From Acidobacteriota bacterium (GTDB taxonomy: Bacteria > Acidobacteriota > Terriglobia > Terriglobales > Acidobacteriaceae): a DNA stretch of 6,260 nt. The notes under the pieces are model-generated. The model saw only the letters and a list, made by a program, of their open reading frames with translations, made no database searches and was not told the DNA's origin. Each line of letters begins with the position of its first letter. Position 1 is the first letter of the stretch. The DNA lies in the NCBI GenBank assembly GCA_021778815.1, contig JAJYBW010000210.1, forward strand, positions 1 through 6,260, read 5' to 3'. Shown piece by piece: positions 4,287-6,260 of this stretch. The translations under genes were made by a program, and so were the position numbers.

Positions 4287-6260
4287 TCAGTTTCCCGCAT
4301 GTGCGACTTTCGGCTCCAGCTGTCGATTCAGCAGTTCGATCAGCGCTTCGGCTTCATAGACAGGCGGCTGGCAACTCGTTCCGCTGCAGAAGACCGCAAA
4401 ACTTCGCGAGTCACGCAGTTCCGGAAGTTGCGGAAGTGTCTCTGCAAGCGACGGCGGCAACGCGTGCGCTTCAACAGCAGATCGGGGAAATCTCAGCACG
4501 ATTTTGTTCACGGCGTAACGAGCCATCGCGATCACGGCCAGGCGGCGAGCTTCCTCGTCGTCGCCGATGATACAAACCTGCACTGGCGGCAATAGGTATC
4601 GCTGCAGCGCCAGGCCGTAGGCGCCGGCGTACAAGCCAAACTGCTCCGCAACTCCGGCAAAAGCTTCAAGCGTATCCTCTGCTTTTTCCCGTAACCCATT
4701 GTTTCCATTGAGCTCTGACAATCGCAACAAGAGGATGGCCGCCAGGGAATTCCCTGCGGGAGTGGGTGAATCCTGCAACGGCTTGCGTCGAGCCGCCAGC
4801 ACTCCGAGGGGTGCTGCCGCAAAGGAATTCTGTGCAGTGTCAAAGAATCCGCCGTTGGTCGCGTCATAGAAGCGCGCAATCATCGCATTGGCGATGCGCG
4901 CCGCCTGCTGGTAATAGTGCAGATGCACGGTCGACTCCCAGGCGTCGAGACATGCCAGTCCCAGCGCTGCATAATCGTCAAGCATTCCAGCCACCGGCGT
5001 CGATGGAGGTTTCCCGTCCGCATAAGCCACAACGCGATCCAGGCTGCCATCCACATGCCACGATTCGCGCAGAATTCTGTCCAGCGAAAACAGCGCGAAT
5101 CGGCGGGCAACGTCGAGCTCCAGAACTCGGGCCGCGTCGAGGTAGGCAGAGATCGCGAGGCCATTCCAGTTCACGTAGACCGTCTTATCCACGAAGGGTG
5201 TCAGCCGCTGCAACCGTGCTGCGTACAATTTTTTCTTCGCAGTCTGCAGCCGTTCGGTCGCCTGCTCCACAGTAATTGCAGACCGTCGCGCAATCTCTGC
5301 CAATGAGTGGTCAATGTGCAGCGTGTTCTTCTGCGGGTTGTGGTGCATGTCGCCCAACTCGCCAATATCGTAGTAAGCGCCGGCGACATCCATCTCTTCC
5401 GGGGTCAGAACAGCAGCGGCTTCCTCGCGCGTCCAGGTAAAGTAATCGCCATCGTCGTCGAGGGATTCGTCCGCATCCTGCGACGCATAGAAACCGCCGC
5501 GCTGGCGGTCGCTCAATACCGTGTCCATCCAGTGAATCACTTCCAGCGCAACGCGTGCGTGTTCCGGCTCGACGAAGCTTTGAAAGCTGTGCACGTAATT
5601 TTTCAATAGCTCTGAATTGTCGTACGACATCTTCTCAAAGTGCGGAACAACCCAGCGATCATCGACGGAATAGCGGTGGAATCCCCCCGCGAGATGGTCA
5701 TACATTCCGCCGCTCGCCATCTTGTCCAGCGTCAGACGCGCCACGTTGTGAGCAGATTGATCTGCGCTGCGAGTTGCGTGGTCGAGCAACAAATCCAGAG
5801 TGGATGGATGAGGAAATTTCGGCTGCGTTCCGAACCCGCCGTTGTGTTTGTCGAACTGCTGCAACGCGGACTGCACCAGCTTGTCGACGATGCCGGCATG
5901 CAGATCTGCGGAACGACCAGAGAAGGATTCGTTGTATTCGATGGCCGCAACAACGCTGTCGGCAGACTCCAGAACTTCTTCATGGCGATCGCTGTAGGCA
6001 TGCGCCATGGTCAGCAGCACGCGACCGAAACCAGGGCGACCATATCGTTCGTCCTTGGGAAAATAGGTGCCGCCAAAGAATGGCTTGCCCGCCGGAGTCA
6101 AAATGACGGTCAATGGCCACCCGCCCTGTCCGCTCATCGCCTGCACAGCCGCTTGATATCTCGCGTCTACATCGAGCCGTTCATCGCGATCCACCTTCAC
6201 AGCGATAAAGTGTCCGTTGATGATTTCAGCAATCTCAGGATCTTCGTAGGATTCGCGATC
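4287..6260 (-). CDS. DUF255/YyaL-family protein: thioredoxin-like fold plus six-hairpin (AGE-like) domain, 5' end outside window
   Basis: The reading frame stays open to the right edge, so the gene is partial; 657 residues are visible. The first in-window residues (DRESYEDPEIAEI) are those that directly follow the CHWCHVM thioredoxin-like motif in this family, so roughly 55-60 N-terminal residues, including the CxxC, lie beyond 6260. Family signatures seen, counting from base 6260, are KVDRDER with GQGGWPL (about 44-50), GGTYFP (63-68), QPKFPHP (146-152), the hallmark GGFHRYSVDDRW...VPHFEKMSYDN block (about 192-215), a SQDADES segment, NWNGLAISAYLDA, and a closing C-x4-C-Q-P-P-V (Cys 625 and 630). 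The N-terminal part is thioredoxin-like; the rest resembles the alpha/alpha barrel of N-acylglucosamine 2-epimerase-like proteins. The family includes Bacillus YyaL and animal SPATA20; its biochemical role is not established. GTG 6200 is internal and should not be taken as the start. It is the upstream partner of PPK2 on this strand. Confidence 0.92.
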   Translation of the reverse strand, partial: DRESYEDPEIAEIINGHFIAVKVDRDERLDVDARYQAAVQAMSGQGGWPLTVILTPAGKPFFGGTYFPKDERYGRPGFGRVLLTMAHAYSDRHEEVLESADSVVAAIEYNESFSGRSADLHAGIVDKLVQSALQQFDKHNGGFGTQPKFPHPSTLDLLLDHATRSADQSAHNVARLTLDKMASGGMYDHLAGGFHRYSVDDRWVVPHFEKMSYDNSELLKNYVHSFQSFVEPEHARVALEVIHWMDTVLSDRQRGGFYASQDADESLDDDGDYFTWTREEAAAVLTPEEMDVAGAYYDIGELGDMHHNPQKNTLHIDHSLAEIARRSAITVEQATERLQTAKKKLYAARLQRLTPFVDKTVYVNWNGLAISAYLDAARVLELDVARRFALFSLDRILRESWHVDGSLDRVVAYADGKPPSTPVAGMLDDYAALGLACLDAWESTVHLHYYQQAARIANAMIARFYDATNGGFFDTAQNSFAAAPLGVLAARRKPLQDSPTPAGNSLAAILLLRLSELNGNNGLREKAEDTLEAFAGVAEQFGLYAGAYGLALQRYLLPPVQVCIIGDDEEARRLAVIAMARYAVNKIVLRFPRSAVEAHALPPSLAETLPQLPELRDSRSFAVFCSGTSCQPPVYEAEALIELLNRQLEPKVAHAGN

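Noticed and set aside
4766..6106. Long plus-strand open frames (169, 129 and 183 codons) opposite the DUF255 gene
   Set aside because: They overlap each other and lie antisense to a well-supported conserved protein. Their Arg/Ser/Pro/His-rich translations are typical of antisense shadows in GC-rich genes.
6141..6200. GTG at 6200-6198 as the true start of the DUF255 protein
   Set aside because: The frame stays open to 6260, and the residues encoded at 6260-6201 (DRESYEDPEIAEI...) match the conserved stretch that follows the family's CHWCHVM motif, so the start is outside the window.

Overview
This is a moderately GC-rich bacterial window with five recognisable genes and one gene remnant. No mobile elements, tRNA or rRNA genes, or CRISPR arrays were seen. 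The gene families (stand-alone membrane desaturase, OmpR-type two-component pair, class III-like PPK2, DUF255/YyaL-type thioredoxin-fold protein), the GTG starts and the purine-rich Shine-Dalgarno sites suit a soil Gram-negative such as an acidobacterium. That placement is an impression from gene content and protein style; no search was run.

Layout. Positions 1-255 are a leader with no supported gene. A membrane-bound di-iron fatty acid desaturase follows on the + strand (256-1272) and ends at a long inverted-repeat terminator (1300-1361). The hairpin loop contains a possible -10 box for the next unit. That unit is a + strand pair: a short sensor histidine kinase with two membrane helices and almost no extracytoplasmic domain (1389-2300), then an OmpR/PhoB-type response regulator (2315-3106) 14 bases downstream. 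Between the regulator and the convergent gene lies a short + strand stretch (about 3137-3361). It encodes only the C-terminal end of a lectin-like beta-sandwich domain resembling that of galactosylceramidase-type proteins, and is probably a decayed gene.

The right half is a minus-strand unit. A large DUF255/YyaL-family protein (stop at 4287, running off the right edge at 6260) is followed after 36 bases by a PPK2-family polyphosphate:nucleotide phosphotransferase (4250-3366).

How the genes may work together. The kinase and regulator are a cognate pair by position and family. The kinase has no visible ligand-binding domain and sits directly downstream of a desaturase, so a membrane-state sensing role like that of DesK-DesR is an attractive but unproven idea. 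The DUF255 and PPK2 genes look co-transcribed, but no established pathway links them. Apart from the desaturase/two-component adjacency, the terminator/promoter arrangement and the gene remnant, the window looks ordinary. I see no convincing undescribed system.
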